Origin: Agrobacterium tumefaciens
GTDB taxonomy: Bacteria > Pseudomonadota > Alphaproteobacteria > Rhizobiales > Rhizobiaceae
DNA: 64,000 nt
Assembly (NCBI GenBank): GCA_025559845.1
Contig: CP048470.1
Coordinates: 1,535,001 to 1,599,000 of the forward strand
Reading direction: 5' to 3'
The translations under genes and the position numbers were made by a program. The notes under the pieces are model-generated. The model was not told where the DNA came from, ran no database searches, and worked only from the letters and a program-made list of their open reading frames with translations. This document shows positions 43,658-53,011 of the stretch, piece by piece. The number at the start of each line of letters is the position of its first letter. The first letter of the stretch is position 1.

Positions 43658-44308
43658 ATGGAAGTTTCGAAGAGCGAATTTGCCGCGCTGATCAATGTTT
43701 CTCCCGGCCGCGTTTCGCAATTCATTGCATCCGGTCAGATAAGCAGAGCCGCCATCATAGGGAGCGGCCAGCGCGCCAAGATTGATGTCGAACGCGCCAA
43801 AGCTGATTTGAGATTATCGCTCGACGTCTCGCAGCGGTTAGGCAACGGGATCGATACTCGTCTTGATGATGACGACGACGGTGGCAATACACCCGAACTC
43901 GGGAAACCCGGCCGAAAGGATCTCGATGATGATCCATTTCAGCGCCGCGGCGGCGTCGATTTTGAAATCAAACAGCAGAAGCTGGAGCAGATCCGACGCG
44001 TCAACCGCAATGCCGCGATTGAAGACGCCAAGAGTGCAGGGACCCTGATCGAGACCGATGCATCACGTTCGGCGATGGTGAAAGTCGCATCCAGCATGCT
44101 TCTCGTGTTCGAGGGCGGCCTCACGGATTTTGCGACTGCGATTGCAGAGGAATTCAAGGTCCCGCACCGTGATGTTCTTCATCTGCTGCGGCGCGAGTTT
44201 CGAAAGGTGCGCGCGAACGGCGCGAAACAGGTGAAAAGCGAGGCTGTAACGCTTCCGGAAACTATGGAAACGACCCTCGAGGTCGAAGAGATTGAGACGC
44301 TGAACTGA
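43658..44308 (+). CDS. Terminase small subunit, Nu1-like
   Basis: The 216-residue protein starts with a winged-helix-like domain (VSKSEFAALINVSPGRVSQFIASGQI), typical of gpNu1, which binds cos. An acidic linker (RLDDDDDGG) and a helical C-terminal part that should bind the large subunit follow. The large subunit begins two bases later. Confidence 0.82.
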   Translation: MEVSKSEFAALINVSPGRVSQFIASGQISRAAIIGSGQRAKIDVERAKADLRLSLDVSQRLGNGIDTRLDDDDDGGNTPELGKPGRKDLDDDPFQRRGGVDFEIKQQKLEQIRRVNRNAAIEDAKSAGTLIETDASRSAMVKVASSMLLVFEGGLTDFATAIAEEFKVPHRDVLHLLRREFRKVRANGAKQVKSEAVTLPETMETTLEVEEIETLN

Positions 44309-44309
44309 C

Positions 44310-46280
44310 ATGACATCCATGATCGTCAACACGGCCAACGCGGAGCGTCTGGCTCTCGACGTCATGGGAGAGGTCCTGGAGCCTCCGCCTGAGGTAGACT
44401 ACCTCGCTTGGGCGGAGCAAAATATCAATTTCTCCGAACGCGAGAGCCAGTTTCCCGGCCCGTACAACAGAGACGGGTTTCCGTATTTCGACGAAATCTT
44501 GGGCGCTCTGTCGCCGGCAGATCCTTGCCGGACGGTGACAATTATGAAATCCGCCCAGTTGGGCGGTACCGTTCTCGCTAACATCTTCACGCTTGGAACC
44601 ATCGCGATGGACCCGGGCGATATCCTTTACGTCCATCCGACGGAAAACAATGCGGCCCGCTGGAGCAAGATGAAACTTGCTCCAATGCTGCGCAATACAT
44701 CCGCGCTGGCAAAGCTTTTCCCGATGAAGAATCGGGATGGGCTCGATAGCCTGCTCTACAAGGAGCGCGTGGACGGGCGTGGCGCCATTCAGATTTCTGG
44801 CGCCAACTCTGCCGCTTCGTTGTCGCAGGTTTCGATGCGCCGACAGGTTCAGGATGACCTGTCGAAATGGGAAAACAATTCCGGCGGCGATCCTGAAACT
44901 CAGGCGGACAGCCGGTCTCGCGCGTACGAATTCGCGAAGATTTTGAAGATCTCGACGCCTCTGGTAATGCCGGGGTGTCGCATCACCAAAAATTTCGAGG
45001 AGGGTTCGCAGGAGCATTTCTATGTTCCGTGCCCCCACTGCAGTCACACGCAGACGCTCGAATGGGAAAACTTGCTGGCCAACCTGGATGACGATCATCC
45101 GGAGAAGGCGCATTTCACCTGCATCGAATGCGGATGTGAAATCGAGGAGCATCATCGCGCCAAGATTGTCCGCAAGGGAAAGTGGAAAGCACACAATCCC
45201 AAAGCGAAGCGGCACCACCGTTCGTTCTATCTCTGGTCCGTAATTTCTGCTCTCCAGAGTTGGGAGCGCATCGCGCGAGAATGGCTCGGTGCTCGTGGCG
45301 ACCCGGCCTCGGAGCAAACGTTCCTGAATGACACGGTCGGTCGGGCTTATGTCACGGCCGGTGAAGCGCCGCCATGGGAGACGCTTCGCGATCGTGCGGT
45401 GAATTCTACGTATTCTCGTGGACGGATACCGCCTGGTGGGCTTGTGCTAACGATCGGTATCGATTGCCAAGGCGATCGCGTCGAGTGTCAGGTCGTTGCG
45501 TTTGGCAGAGATTTTCGCCGCTTTGTCGTCGACTACTTTGTCATTCCGGGTCATATCTCGGATCAGTCCTGTCAGGATCGTCTGGATGCCCTGGTCTACC
45601 AGACGTGGCAAAATAGCGTTGGCCGCAGGATCACACCCGACAGGGTGGCGATCGACGGTAACGCCTATACCGAAGAAGTTTGGGAATGGGCGAAGCGGCA
45701 TCCCGCCAGCAAGGTGGTCATGGTGCGTGGCGCTAACAGCGATCATGCTCCGTTGACGCAGCGGGTTAAAAAGGAACGCAACCACCGTACTGGCAAGTTC
45801 ATCAAGTATTCTCGACGGTTCTACACCTTCAACGGCTCTGTGCTGAAGATGGCGCTTTACAGGAATGTCGCAAAGACAGACGTCCTTGAGCGAGGATTTG
45901 TCGGTTTTCCGACCGGCTTGGAAGATGAATATTTCCGGCAGCTGACAGCGGAGCGTCGCGTTCCAAAGAAAAAGAAAGACGGCTTTACGGAGTATAAATG
46001 GGAAAAGGACCCGGCGCAGGCCAACGAGGGTCTTGATACCATGAACCAGGCGGAGGTGGCTGCTATCCTTTACGGGATCCGCAGCTTGCCAGACGCAATC
46101 TGGGATCGCCTTGAAGCTGAAAGAGAGACGCCCATTCCTGAAGCTCAACTGGACTTCGAGGATGGTTTATTTGGCTTGTCGCAGGATCAGCAGCCTTCGC
46201 AACCCAATCGATCGATCCCGGAAACGAAGTCGGCGATCATTAAAAAATCTTCTGAAAACAGGTGGAAGAAACGCAGATGA
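44310..46280 (+). CDS. Terminase large subunit, GpA family
   Basis: The 656-residue protein is the packaging motor and nuclease. It shows the GpA-type ATPase loop KSAQLGGT, VHPTENNAARW, SMRRQVQDDLSKW, a zinc-binding module (CPHC ... CIECGC) near residues 245-280, and a nuclease domain with VLTIGIDCQGDR and later RVAIDGNAYTEEVWEWA. This family is used by cos-type phages. The portal gene starts on its stop (ATGA). Confidence 0.94.
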   Translation: MTSMIVNTANAERLALDVMGEVLEPPPEVDYLAWAEQNINFSERESQFPGPYNRDGFPYFDEILGALSPADPCRTVTIMKSAQLGGTVLANIFTLGTIAMDPGDILYVHPTENNAARWSKMKLAPMLRNTSALAKLFPMKNRDGLDSLLYKERVDGRGAIQISGANSAASLSQVSMRRQVQDDLSKWENNSGGDPETQADSRSRAYEFAKILKISTPLVMPGCRITKNFEEGSQEHFYVPCPHCSHTQTLEWENLLANLDDDHPEKAHFTCIECGCEIEEHHRAKIVRKGKWKAHNPKAKRHHRSFYLWSVISALQSWERIAREWLGARGDPASEQTFLNDTVGRAYVTAGEAPPWETLRDRAVNSTYSRGRIPPGGLVLTIGIDCQGDRVECQVVAFGRDFRRFVVDYFVIPGHISDQSCQDRLDALVYQTWQNSVGRRITPDRVAIDGNAYTEEVWEWAKRHPASKVVMVRGANSDHAPLTQRVKKERNHRTGKFIKYSRRFYTFNGSVLKMALYRNVAKTDVLERGFVGFPTGLEDEYFRQLTAERRVPKKKKDGFTEYKWEKDPAQANEGLDTMNQAEVAAILYGIRSLPDAIWDRLEAERETPIPEAQLDFEDGLFGLSQDQQPSQPNRSIPETKSAIIKKSSENRWKKRR

Positions 46281-47911
46281 CGGAAAAGACGAGGGTGAGG
46301 GTAAAGGCCGGTAGTGTAGCTGTGCCGGCAGCCCGCCCCACTGGCGCTCCGTCCTCTCCGCGCATGAGGGCAGCGTATCTCCGCGATACCCAATCTGGTG
46401 TTATTGCATCGCGTCCGGCCTCGTTGCGCGAACACCGTGACGAAATCCGTCGCGTCTGGGTTCGTGCAGCCGGGCTCGCAATGGACATGCTGCAAAATAG
46501 CGGGAAGTTGCGCGGCGCCGCCGACCAGATCATAGCCGATACAGTTGGCGTCGAATTGGTGCTCAATCCGAAACCGGATCTCGTAAGGTTTGGATATTCC
46601 GACAAAGAAGCGATCGATTGGATCGCGACTGTCAAGGCGAAATGGAAGTTCTACGCCTGGAACCCTCGGGAATGCGACTTGCGTGCCAAGCTGACCAACC
46701 CGCAGCAGACGGATATAGGTCTGCGGAACTGGCTTGCCTTCGGTGAATCTACAGGCATTGTTGTATATCTGCCGAGGTCCCAACGTCTTCCGGGGACAAA
46801 GACCGGAACCAAATTTCTTTTGGTTTCACCGTCGAAGCTGGTGCAGGACACAAGCGAGGTCGTGGGGCTTTTTCAGGGTATCATCCATGATGCCTATGGG
46901 CGGCCTGTCATGTACCGTTTCGAGGAAAAACGGGATGGCCTGACGGTTAAAACGGATTATCCGGCATGGGACGCAGATGGCAGACCTCTCGTTATGCATG
47001 CTTTCGACCCGTTTTCCGCAGAAGATGTTCGGGGAATTTCGCCCCTCGCTCCGACATTCCGCAAATATCTCATGGCGGAAAACATCGACGATGCAACCGC
47101 GCAGCTTCGGTTCATGCAAACGATTTATTCGATCGTGCTCAAAAGTGAAAAGCCGAGTGCAGAAGCTTTTGAGGCGCTTGAGGCGATGCAGACAAGCGGT
47201 GCTGAAGGTATGGATGAAGTTGCTGGCGATTTCGCCAATTACTTCAAGGCAAAACTCGATGCTGCGGCAGAAGGGGAGATCAAACTGGGACCAGGAGCAG
47301 GTGTCTCTCATCTAGCCCCTGGCGAAGATCTTGAATTCAAAAGCATATCCGGCGTTGGCCCGGATCTGAAGGACTTCCGCGCTTCGCTTGATCGTGAAAC
47401 GGCGAGGGCGCTGGGAACCTCCTATGGTGGTTATACCCTCGATCACACTGATGCGACATACGCCAGCACCAACATGGAGAATTCTTCTCTCTGGCCGTTG
47501 GCGCAGCGACGCACAGACCGTATCGCTTCGCCGCATCTTCTCATGCCTTATGGAAGCTGGCTCGATGAAATGATCGAGGAAGACGAAATTCCATTCAAAG
47601 GGGGGAAGGAAGCGTATCGCGCCAATCGCGATGCCATCCAGTACGCGATCTGCCACGGGCCATCCAAACCCACGGCCGATGACGAAAAGCGGGCGCGCGC
47701 AGCGAGTGAACGGCTCACGAATGGGACAAGCACCCTTGAAGCTGAGTGCGCTGAATTAGGGCAAGATCCCGAGGAAGTGTTTGAAAGCCGTGCACGCTGG
47801 CACAAGCGGTACAAGGATCAGGGCCTCCCCTCGCCTTTCGAGCGCGGGATGGGTAGCAGACCGGCTGCAGCAGAGCAGAACGAGAACCAGCGTCAGAAGC
47901 AAAAGGCCTGA
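46277..47911 (+). CDS. Portal protein, lambda family
   Basis: The 544-residue protein forms the portal ring through which DNA enters and leaves the head. The pattern is that of lambda gpB: helical N terminus with LRDTQSGVIASRPASLREHRDEIRRVWVRA, VSPSKLVQDTSEV, DPFSAEDVRGISPLAP and the later RALGTSYGGYTLDHTDATYAST. A Gln/Asn-rich tail ends the protein. ATG 46277 overlaps the terminase stop; a GTG 15 bases earlier is possible. Confidence 0.92.
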   Translation: MTEKTRVRVKAGSVAVPAARPTGAPSSPRMRAAYLRDTQSGVIASRPASLREHRDEIRRVWVRAAGLAMDMLQNSGKLRGAADQIIADTVGVELVLNPKPDLVRFGYSDKEAIDWIATVKAKWKFYAWNPRECDLRAKLTNPQQTDIGLRNWLAFGESTGIVVYLPRSQRLPGTKTGTKFLLVSPSKLVQDTSEVVGLFQGIIHDAYGRPVMYRFEEKRDGLTVKTDYPAWDADGRPLVMHAFDPFSAEDVRGISPLAPTFRKYLMAENIDDATAQLRFMQTIYSIVLKSEKPSAEAFEALEAMQTSGAEGMDEVAGDFANYFKAKLDAAAEGEIKLGPGAGVSHLAPGEDLEFKSISGVGPDLKDFRASLDRETARALGTSYGGYTLDHTDATYASTNMENSSLWPLAQRRTDRIASPHLLMPYGSWLDEMIEEDEIPFKGGKEAYRANRDAIQYAICHGPSKPTADDEKRARAASERLTNGTSTLEAECAELGQDPEEVFESRARWHKRYKDQGLPSPFERGMGSRPAAAEQNENQRQKQKA

Positions 47912-47919
47912 GGTGGATT

Positions 47920-48189
47920 ATGGCGAACATGCAAAAGATCGGCGGCGCCACCGTCGACGCCGATGATCCGTGCCAGGTTTTGGCCGCACTGCAACTTGTC
48001 CGGACCAAACTGGCTGCCGGAGAGAGTGTTGAAGAGTTCTCCATTCAGTCCCCGACGACGCGGGAAACGGTGCGCTTCAGTCCGGCCAAGCCTGCCTTCC
48101 TCGAGCAGGAAATCCAGCGCTATTCGCGATTGTGTTCGGAAAAACAAGGTCAGCGCAGATGCGGACGACGCTGGCGCTTCCGGTTCTAA
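47920..48189 (+). CDS. gpW-like head-tail joining protein
   Basis: The 89-residue protein has a helix, a short beta hairpin (VEEFSIQSPTTRETVRFS) and a second helix (AFLEQEIQRYSRLC) followed by a basic tail, as in lambda gpW, which closes the portal after packaging. In lambda gpW comes before the portal gene; here it follows. Position and fold pattern support the call. Confidence 0.65.
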   Translation: MANMQKIGGATVDADDPCQVLAALQLVRTKLAAGESVEEFSIQSPTTRETVRFSPAKPAFLEQEIQRYSRLCSEKQGQRRCGRRWRFRF

Positions 48190-48202
48190 AAGGAAAGACA
48201 CC

Positions 48203-49264
48203 ATGACCATTCTCGTGAACGGTGAACTCATTTTGTATGGGTTCGTCGGCGACAATTTCTGGGGTGAAGGTTTTACTGATCGTGAGGTTATCGACGCACT
48301 TGTCGAGCATGGTCGTGATGAGCCGATCACGGTTCGCCTCAATTCTGGTGGCGGTTACGTGGACGCTGGCATTGCCATCTTCAATGCTCTGAAGAGCCAT
48401 GCCGGAAAGGTGACCGTCATTGTCGACGCCATGGCCGCTTCCAGCGCATCGGTCATAGCAATGGCCGGGGACGAACGTCTGATGCGGACCGGAGCCATGA
48501 TGATGATCCACGATCCGTCCGGCGGGGTCTGGGGTACAGCTTCCGACATGGAGGCTTTTGCCAAGGTCATGGAAAAGCATGCGGAGAACCTCGCGTCAAT
48601 TTACGCAGAGGTGACCGGCGGCGATAAGGATGACATCCGCGAGAGCATGAAATCCGAGCTTTGGATGAACGCGGATGAGGCCGTCGAGCAAGGTTTCGCG
48701 ACAGGGCTCGACAAGCAAAAGGTCAAACAGACAGCCGCGCACGATTATTCGATTTACGCCAACGCGCCGAAACGTTTGGTCGCATTAGCCAAAAGCAAGG
48801 ATTGGACCCGCGCCAAGGCGAAAATTTCTGCAGCGGCGTCCGCCCCTGCGCAACCCAGCATCGATAAGGAGAACCTTCAGATGCCCCCATTGTCACAGGC
48901 GGAACAGACAGCCGCCGATACCAATAAACTTGTTGCGGATGCGGTTGCGAAAGCACTCGCCGACAGCAAGACCCGGATCAAAGCAATCACCGCGTGTGAA
49001 GACGCCAAGGGACGCGAAGCCCTCGCCGAACATCTGGCACATGAGACGGACATGAGTGCCGAACATGCGATCGCCGTCTTGAAGGCTGCACCACTTGCGG
49101 CCGATACCACGGTCATTCTGCCCCAAGGGTCAACCCAGTATGAGCAGCAGCGAGTTCAAGCCGCAAACCTTGCGGCGCCGGCCGCTCCCTCCTCACAGGC
49201 CTCTCAGCCAAAGATCAACGCGAATGCGATCTATGCGTCGCGCCGCCAGCAGCAGGGGAAATAA
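48203..49264 (+). CDS. Prohead protease, ClpP-type, with C-terminal scaffold region
   Basis: The 353-residue protein has a ClpP-type serine protease in its first 190 residues: LNSGGGYVDAGIAIFNAL, the Ser in DAMAASSASVIAMAG, and the His in MMMIHDPSGG. The last third is helical and Ala/Gln-rich, like a scaffold. AAAGGAAAG precedes ATG 48203. It should cut the scaffold and itself during head maturation. A likely internal start gives the scaffold alone (next entry). Confidence 0.9.
   Translation: MTILVNGELILYGFVGDNFWGEGFTDREVIDALVEHGRDEPITVRLNSGGGYVDAGIAIFNALKSHAGKVTVIVDAMAASSASVIAMAGDERLMRTGAMMMIHDPSGGVWGTASDMEAFAKVMEKHAENLASIYAEVTGGDKDDIRESMKSELWMNADEAVEQGFATGLDKQKVKQTAAHDYSIYANAPKRLVALAKSKDWTRAKAKISAAASAPAQPSIDKENLQMPPLSQAEQTAADTNKLVADAVAKALADSKTRIKAITACEDAKGREALAEHLAHETDMSAEHAIAVLKAAPLAADTTVILPQGSTQYEQQRVQAANLAAPAAPSSQASQPKINANAIYASRRQQQGK
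48881..49264 (+). CDS. Nested scaffold protein from an internal start of the protease gene
   Basis: AAGGAG at 48866-48871 lies nine bases before ATG 48881, which is in frame (residue 227 of the protease). The 127-residue product would be the C-terminal scaffold domain alone, as gpNu3 is in lambda gene C. The encoded part is helical (EQTAADTNKLVADAVAKALA, GREALAEHLAHETDMS) with a Pro/Ala/Ser-rich end, as expected. Confidence 0.6.
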   Translation: MPPLSQAEQTAADTNKLVADAVAKALADSKTRIKAITACEDAKGREALAEHLAHETDMSAEHAIAVLKAAPLAADTTVILPQGSTQYEQQRVQAANLAAPAAPSSQASQPKINANAIYASRRQQQGK

Positions 49265-49267
49265 GCC

Positions 49268-49651
49268 ATGACTGGCATTGTTACCGAAACACCTCGGGAT
49301 CTCGGCTTCGTGCTTTCCGAAGCAAACGGACTTCTTTCCCGTGAATCTATCACGGTGGCAGCCGGCGCCGGAAAGGTGCTGGCCGGCACGGTTCTCGGGA
49401 AAGTCGCCGCGACGGGCAAATACTTTCCGTCCCCCGTCGCCCAGGTGGCGGGAAAGGAAGGCGCTGAAACAGCCGTGGCAATCCTCGGTTACGAGGTAGA
49501 TGCGACCAATGCTGATGTCGCGACAGTTGCCGTGACGAACGACGCTGAAGTCAAAAACCCGATGCTGGTCTTCGATCCCAGCGTCAATGATGCAACCAAG
49601 CGAGCGGCCAAACTGACCCAGTTGCGCGCCGTCACGATCAAGGCTCGATAA
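49268..49651 (+). CDS. Head decoration protein, gpD-like
   Basis: The 127-residue protein matches the HDPD family: LSRESITVAAGAGKVLAGTVLGKVAATGKY at the front, then AVAILGYEVDAT and a closing L-R-A-V-T-I. Lambda gpD trimers lock the expanded capsid. It starts four bases after the protease gene. Confidence 0.87.
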   Translation: MTGIVTETPRDLGFVLSEANGLLSRESITVAAGAGKVLAGTVLGKVAATGKYFPSPVAQVAGKEGAETAVAILGYEVDATNADVATVAVTNDAEVKNPMLVFDPSVNDATKRAAKLTQLRAVTIKAR

Positions 49652-49664
49652 GGAGACCGCCGCG

Positions 49665-50675
49665 ATGACCACTTCCAATGCCCATACTGGCGATCCCTTC
49701 AGCCTCGAAAGCCTGACGGCCGCTGTCAACTCGGTTCCGTATCGCCCGGGCCAGATTTCTGCATCCGGTCTTTTCGATGAAGACGGCGTCTCCACGACGA
49801 TGATTTCCATCGAGCTGCGTGACGGAAAGCTTTCGCTGGTTGAGCCGAGCGCGCGCGGCGGTCCTGGCGAAACGACCGACGACGAAAATCGCCAGAAAGT
49901 CCCGTTCAACATCCCGCACTACCAGCGTGATGATGCCATCGCCGCAGATGAAGTGCAGAATGTTCGTGAGTTCGGCACGGAAAGCCAACTCGAAACGGTC
50001 GAGGGGCGTGTCAACCGGAAGGCGCAGCGGCACGCGGCTGACCTTACCATGACGCTCGAGCACCAGCGCGTCGGCGCCGTTAAAGGGATTATCACCTCAA
50101 AGTCTGGTGCTGTGCAGGTTGATCTCTACAGTGCGTTCGGTATCGCCGTGCCTGCGCCGATCTCGCTTGAGCTCGATGTCGACTCGACCTTGGTGAGCGC
50201 GCTTTTTCAGGATGTCGTCTACAGCATCGAAGACTCTCTGGATGAGCCTTATGACGGGTTGCACGTTTTCACCGGGCGTTCGTTTCATAAGGCGATGTGG
50301 CAGCACAAGTCGGTGCGGGAAACCTTCCTGTACGGAAGCGGCGCGGTCGTTCTTCGCCAGGACGTTCCGGATGTGTTCGAGTTCGGCGGAGCGACGTTCG
50401 AGCGTTATCGCACGGGTGCCCGTGCGACGGCCAACCTCGGCGCTCCCTACATCGCTCATGATCGCGCTCGCGTCGTTCCGAAAGGTGTGCCGGACTTGTT
50501 CATTACCAGGTTCGCGCCGGCGGATTACAACGAGACCGTCAATACCGTCGGTCTCCCGTTCTACAGTCGCGCCACACCCAAGAGAAACAACAAGGGTTAC
50601 GACCTCGAAGTCCAGATGAATGCGGTTTCGATCTGCACCAAACCTCAGGTGCTGCGTGAACTGACGCTTACCTGA
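49665..50675 (+). CDS. Major capsid protein, gpE-like
   Basis: The 336-residue protein is of the lambda gpE / HK97-fold family: the VPYRPGQISASGLFDEDGVSTTMISIEL front, FNIPHYQRDDAIAADEVQNVREFG, the long ADLTMTLEHQRVGAVKGII helix, and the YGSGAVVLRQDVPDVFEFGGATFERYR region. A closing GYDLEVQMNAVSICTKPQVL is typical. It is followed by a hairpin terminator-like structure. Confidence 0.92.
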   Translation: MTTSNAHTGDPFSLESLTAAVNSVPYRPGQISASGLFDEDGVSTTMISIELRDGKLSLVEPSARGGPGETTDDENRQKVPFNIPHYQRDDAIAADEVQNVREFGTESQLETVEGRVNRKAQRHAADLTMTLEHQRVGAVKGIITSKSGAVQVDLYSAFGIAVPAPISLELDVDSTLVSALFQDVVYSIEDSLDEPYDGLHVFTGRSFHKAMWQHKSVRETFLYGSGAVVLRQDVPDVFEFGGATFERYRTGARATANLGAPYIAHDRARVVPKGVPDLFITRFAPADYNETVNTVGLPFYSRATPKRNNKGYDLEVQMNAVSICTKPQVLRELTLT

Positions 50676-50707
50676 CCGCCTTTCGTACACAGCTTTTGAT
50701 GACTTGG

Positions 50708-50732
50708 AGCCGGGCCCGTCGCCCGGCTTTCT
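50708..50732 (+). terminator. Hairpin after the major capsid gene
   Basis: AGCCGGGC (50708-50715) and GCCCGGCT (50721-50728) form a perfect 8-bp stem, followed by TTCT. The weak T run may allow partial read-through, which would give more capsid than tail message. Confidence 0.6.
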
Positions 50733-50781
50733 AATTCAGGTCGCTGGTGTTCCAGCAATGAGACAAACGGAAGGAACCGTC

Positions 50782-51285
50782 ATGTCCAAAAAGAAAATCA
50801 CTATTGCCTCTCCGCGAGGCATCATCATTCCCGCTGCGATCATCGGGCTGGAAAGTGATTACAGTGCAGGTCCTCACGAACCCGTTTCGGTACCGGAAGA
50901 CTATGGAAACTCACTCATCGAAAACCGGTTCGCTGCGAAAGTCGACGACGCTGCGGTGAAGCCCAAGGTCGATGAAAAGCCGAAGACTGCCAGCAAGACC
51001 AGGGGCATCGGGAAGCAGGATGTCAACCTCACTCCTGCTACCGGTTCCGGTCAGCTGAGTTTGGGCGATGAAACACTGCTCGGCTCGAATGTTCAGCCAT
51101 CTATCATCGAGATTTCGGACGGCAAGACGATCCAGCTCGGCGACGCGGTCTCCGCTGCTCACAAAAATTCCGGACTGTCCGTCGCTGATTGGAACTCCCA
51201 GCCGGAAGATATCCGGGAAGCGGCCATTCTGGCTGCGATCGAGCAGATCAAGGTCGATGCTTCCAACGATCAGTCTCAAGGCTGA
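50782..51285 (+). CDS. Hypothetical phage structural-region protein
   Basis: The 167-residue protein starts with a basic strand segment (MSKKKITIASPRGIIIPAAIIG) and has a Lys/Ala-rich middle and a helical end (SVADWNSQPEDIREAAILAAI). It lies where lambda gpFI or a head-completion gene is found. AAGGAA precedes ATG 50782. No firm family. Confidence 0.55.
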   Translation: MSKKKITIASPRGIIIPAAIIGLESDYSAGPHEPVSVPEDYGNSLIENRFAAKVDDAAVKPKVDEKPKTASKTRGIGKQDVNLTPATGSGQLSLGDETLLGSNVQPSIIEISDGKTIQLGDAVSAAHKNSGLSVADWNSQPEDIREAAILAAIEQIKVDASNDQSQG

Positions 51286-51290
51286 TCGTC

Positions 51291-51683
51291 ATGGATCTGG
51301 ACGGCATCCGCTCGCGTCTTCCGTCGATGACGAGAGAAGTTTTCGGCGATGCGACGACGGTTATTCCAATGGCCGAAGGAAAGATGAGCGCTGCCGTTGC
51401 GGACCTGACCCGAGATGTTCAAGTCAGGGTAAAGGGTCGGTTCGACTTTTCTCCTGATATCGAGCAGATGGGCGGAGGAAGGGAGCGACCGGAAGCCGCA
51501 CACGTCATGTCGTCGCACGCATCGGTTAGTTTCGCTGTAGATGACCTGGTTTTCCTGCCCAAGCAGGGCGATCATATTGTGCGCGTCGATCCGCAAACCG
51601 CAACAACCGAACGCTATCGCGTTGACCGGGCATACCAGCCTGTGGCTGGCGTTCTACTCTGTTTTCTGTCGAGGTTATCGTGA
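51291..51683 (+). CDS. Putative head-tail joining protein
   Basis: The 130-residue protein is rich in beta strands (ASVSFAVDDLVFLPKQGDHIVRVD, ERYRVDRAYQPVAGVLLCFL), like small stopper proteins (lambda FII-like or head closure). The position between capsid and tail genes supports this. The next gene starts inside its stop with a GTG. Confidence 0.5.
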   Translation: MDLDGIRSRLPSMTREVFGDATTVIPMAEGKMSAAVADLTRDVQVRVKGRFDFSPDIEQMGGGRERPEAAHVMSSHASVSFAVDDLVFLPKQGDHIVRVDPQTATTERYRVDRAYQPVAGVLLCFLSRLS

Positions 51684-52471
51684 GCGTTGTCCGGCAATTG
51701 ATGCAGATCTGCATGGTTGAAGCTTTTCGGAGCCGCACCATTGCCGGTACGTATGTGTACGACAGCAAGATCGACACGCTTGATGGTTTTCTTAAAGGGC
51801 AAGTCCGCCCCATCATCATCGTGTCGATCGAGGAGGCGGAGCAGGATGAAGACGGGCCGGCCACAGGTGGGCTTTTGGGCCGTCCATCAAGGTTCACCGT
51901 GATGGTTCAAACCGCAGTCGCGTCTGGTCAGGAAATTCGCGACGACGATGGTTTTGTTGTTCGTGGTGCGATTGGTGAAAGTGATGCGTCGTTTGAGGCG
52001 ACGCTGAACGTGCTCGATCGTCAATGGCGGCAGGTGTTGACGGCCTCTGATAATGAATGGGCGATTATCTTCCGAGACCTGGTGCATTCCATCGGGGTAA
52101 TCAAGGACACCCGCGCGACCGATCCCGAAACCGGGACCAAACACGCGGCACGGTTCGTTCAGTTCAAGGCTGAAACTTTGCCAGATCCTTTGCCTGGTGA
52201 CGAAATCCCGCCGCCGATCGCTGCTGGACTTGCTGCTATGGAAGCCGACGGTGATGACGGATACCGCAAGATTGCCGAAACATGGCGCGCATTGTTGGCG
52301 ACGGGCGGTGATTGGCCGGACTGGAAAATTCTGCAAGCTGCTCTCTTTACGTCGAAGGCCGGAATTACAGCGCTGGGTCCTGGTCCTCTTTCGGAGACGG
52401 ATGTCCCGTTCATATCAGCTAAGATAAAAATATCCGGCGTTGAAGGTTTGGTGGTGAGCGATGATCCGTGA
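51680..52471 (+). CDS. Putative tail completion protein
   Basis: The 263-residue protein begins MSVVRQLMQICMVEAFRSRT, followed by beta-rich regions. It lies between the head-joining gene and gpV, where P2 has tail-completion genes R and S. GTG start at 51680. Not assigned to a named family. Confidence 0.5.
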   Translation: MSVVRQLMQICMVEAFRSRTIAGTYVYDSKIDTLDGFLKGQVRPIIIVSIEEAEQDEDGPATGGLLGRPSRFTVMVQTAVASGQEIRDDDGFVVRGAIGESDASFEATLNVLDRQWRQVLTASDNEWAIIFRDLVHSIGVIKDTRATDPETGTKHAARFVQFKAETLPDPLPGDEIPPPIAAGLAAMEADGDDGYRKIAETWRALLATGGDWPDWKILQAALFTSKAGITALGPGPLSETDVPFISAKIKISGVEGLVVSDDP

Positions 52472-52997
52472 GTTCATGGCACTGGCATCCGACGTGGAGG
52501 TTCTCAAAAGTGCCTTCGGTCGAATGGTGAAGGTCGGACCCGTCGAAATCATTGATGCCGAAAAAGGTTACCGGCTGAAGCTTGGCGAGAATGCCGATGG
52601 CTCGGCATACCTATCGCCATGGATGCCGCACCCGGAAACCGGCAAGAGCTCAGTTCCTCTCAAAAAGGGGCAGATTGTCGGAGTTATCAACCCTGGTGGA
52701 GATCTTCGGCAGGGCATCCTCGTGAGGGGTGGATATTCCGACGAAAACGCAAGCCCGAACGATGACATGTCGGCAAATGTTTTTGCTGACGCCGGAGTGC
52801 GCCTCTCCATCAAGGGCGGCGTGCTGCATGTCGAGGCAGAGACGCACGTCATCGTGTCCGCCCCCAAAGTTTCGCTTGGCGGCGAGGGCGGCAAGAAAGT
52901 CGCACGGATTGGCGACAAGGTTCATGTTGCCAGTGGATCATCAGCCGGCCTCTGGCCGATTGTTGAGGGTTCCGGGGTCGTTTCGGCCGTAGATTGA
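52461..52997 (+). CDS. Baseplate assembly protein V (tail spike hub)
   Basis: The 178-residue protein matches the P2 gpV pattern: helical start, an OB-fold (GPVEIIDAEKGYRLKLGEN, LSPWMPHPETGKSSVPLKKGQIVGVINPGGDLRQGILVRGGYSDENASP), then a beta-helix spike with repeated V-H-V/I strands. It would form the central spike that pierces the outer membrane. Confidence 0.85.
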   Translation: MIREFMALASDVEVLKSAFGRMVKVGPVEIIDAEKGYRLKLGENADGSAYLSPWMPHPETGKSSVPLKKGQIVGVINPGGDLRQGILVRGGYSDENASPNDDMSANVFADAGVRLSIKGGVLHVEAETHVIVSAPKVSLGGEGGKKVARIGDKVHVASGSSAGLWPIVEGSGVVSAVD

Positions 52998-53011
52998 TCA
53001 GGAGAAAATCG

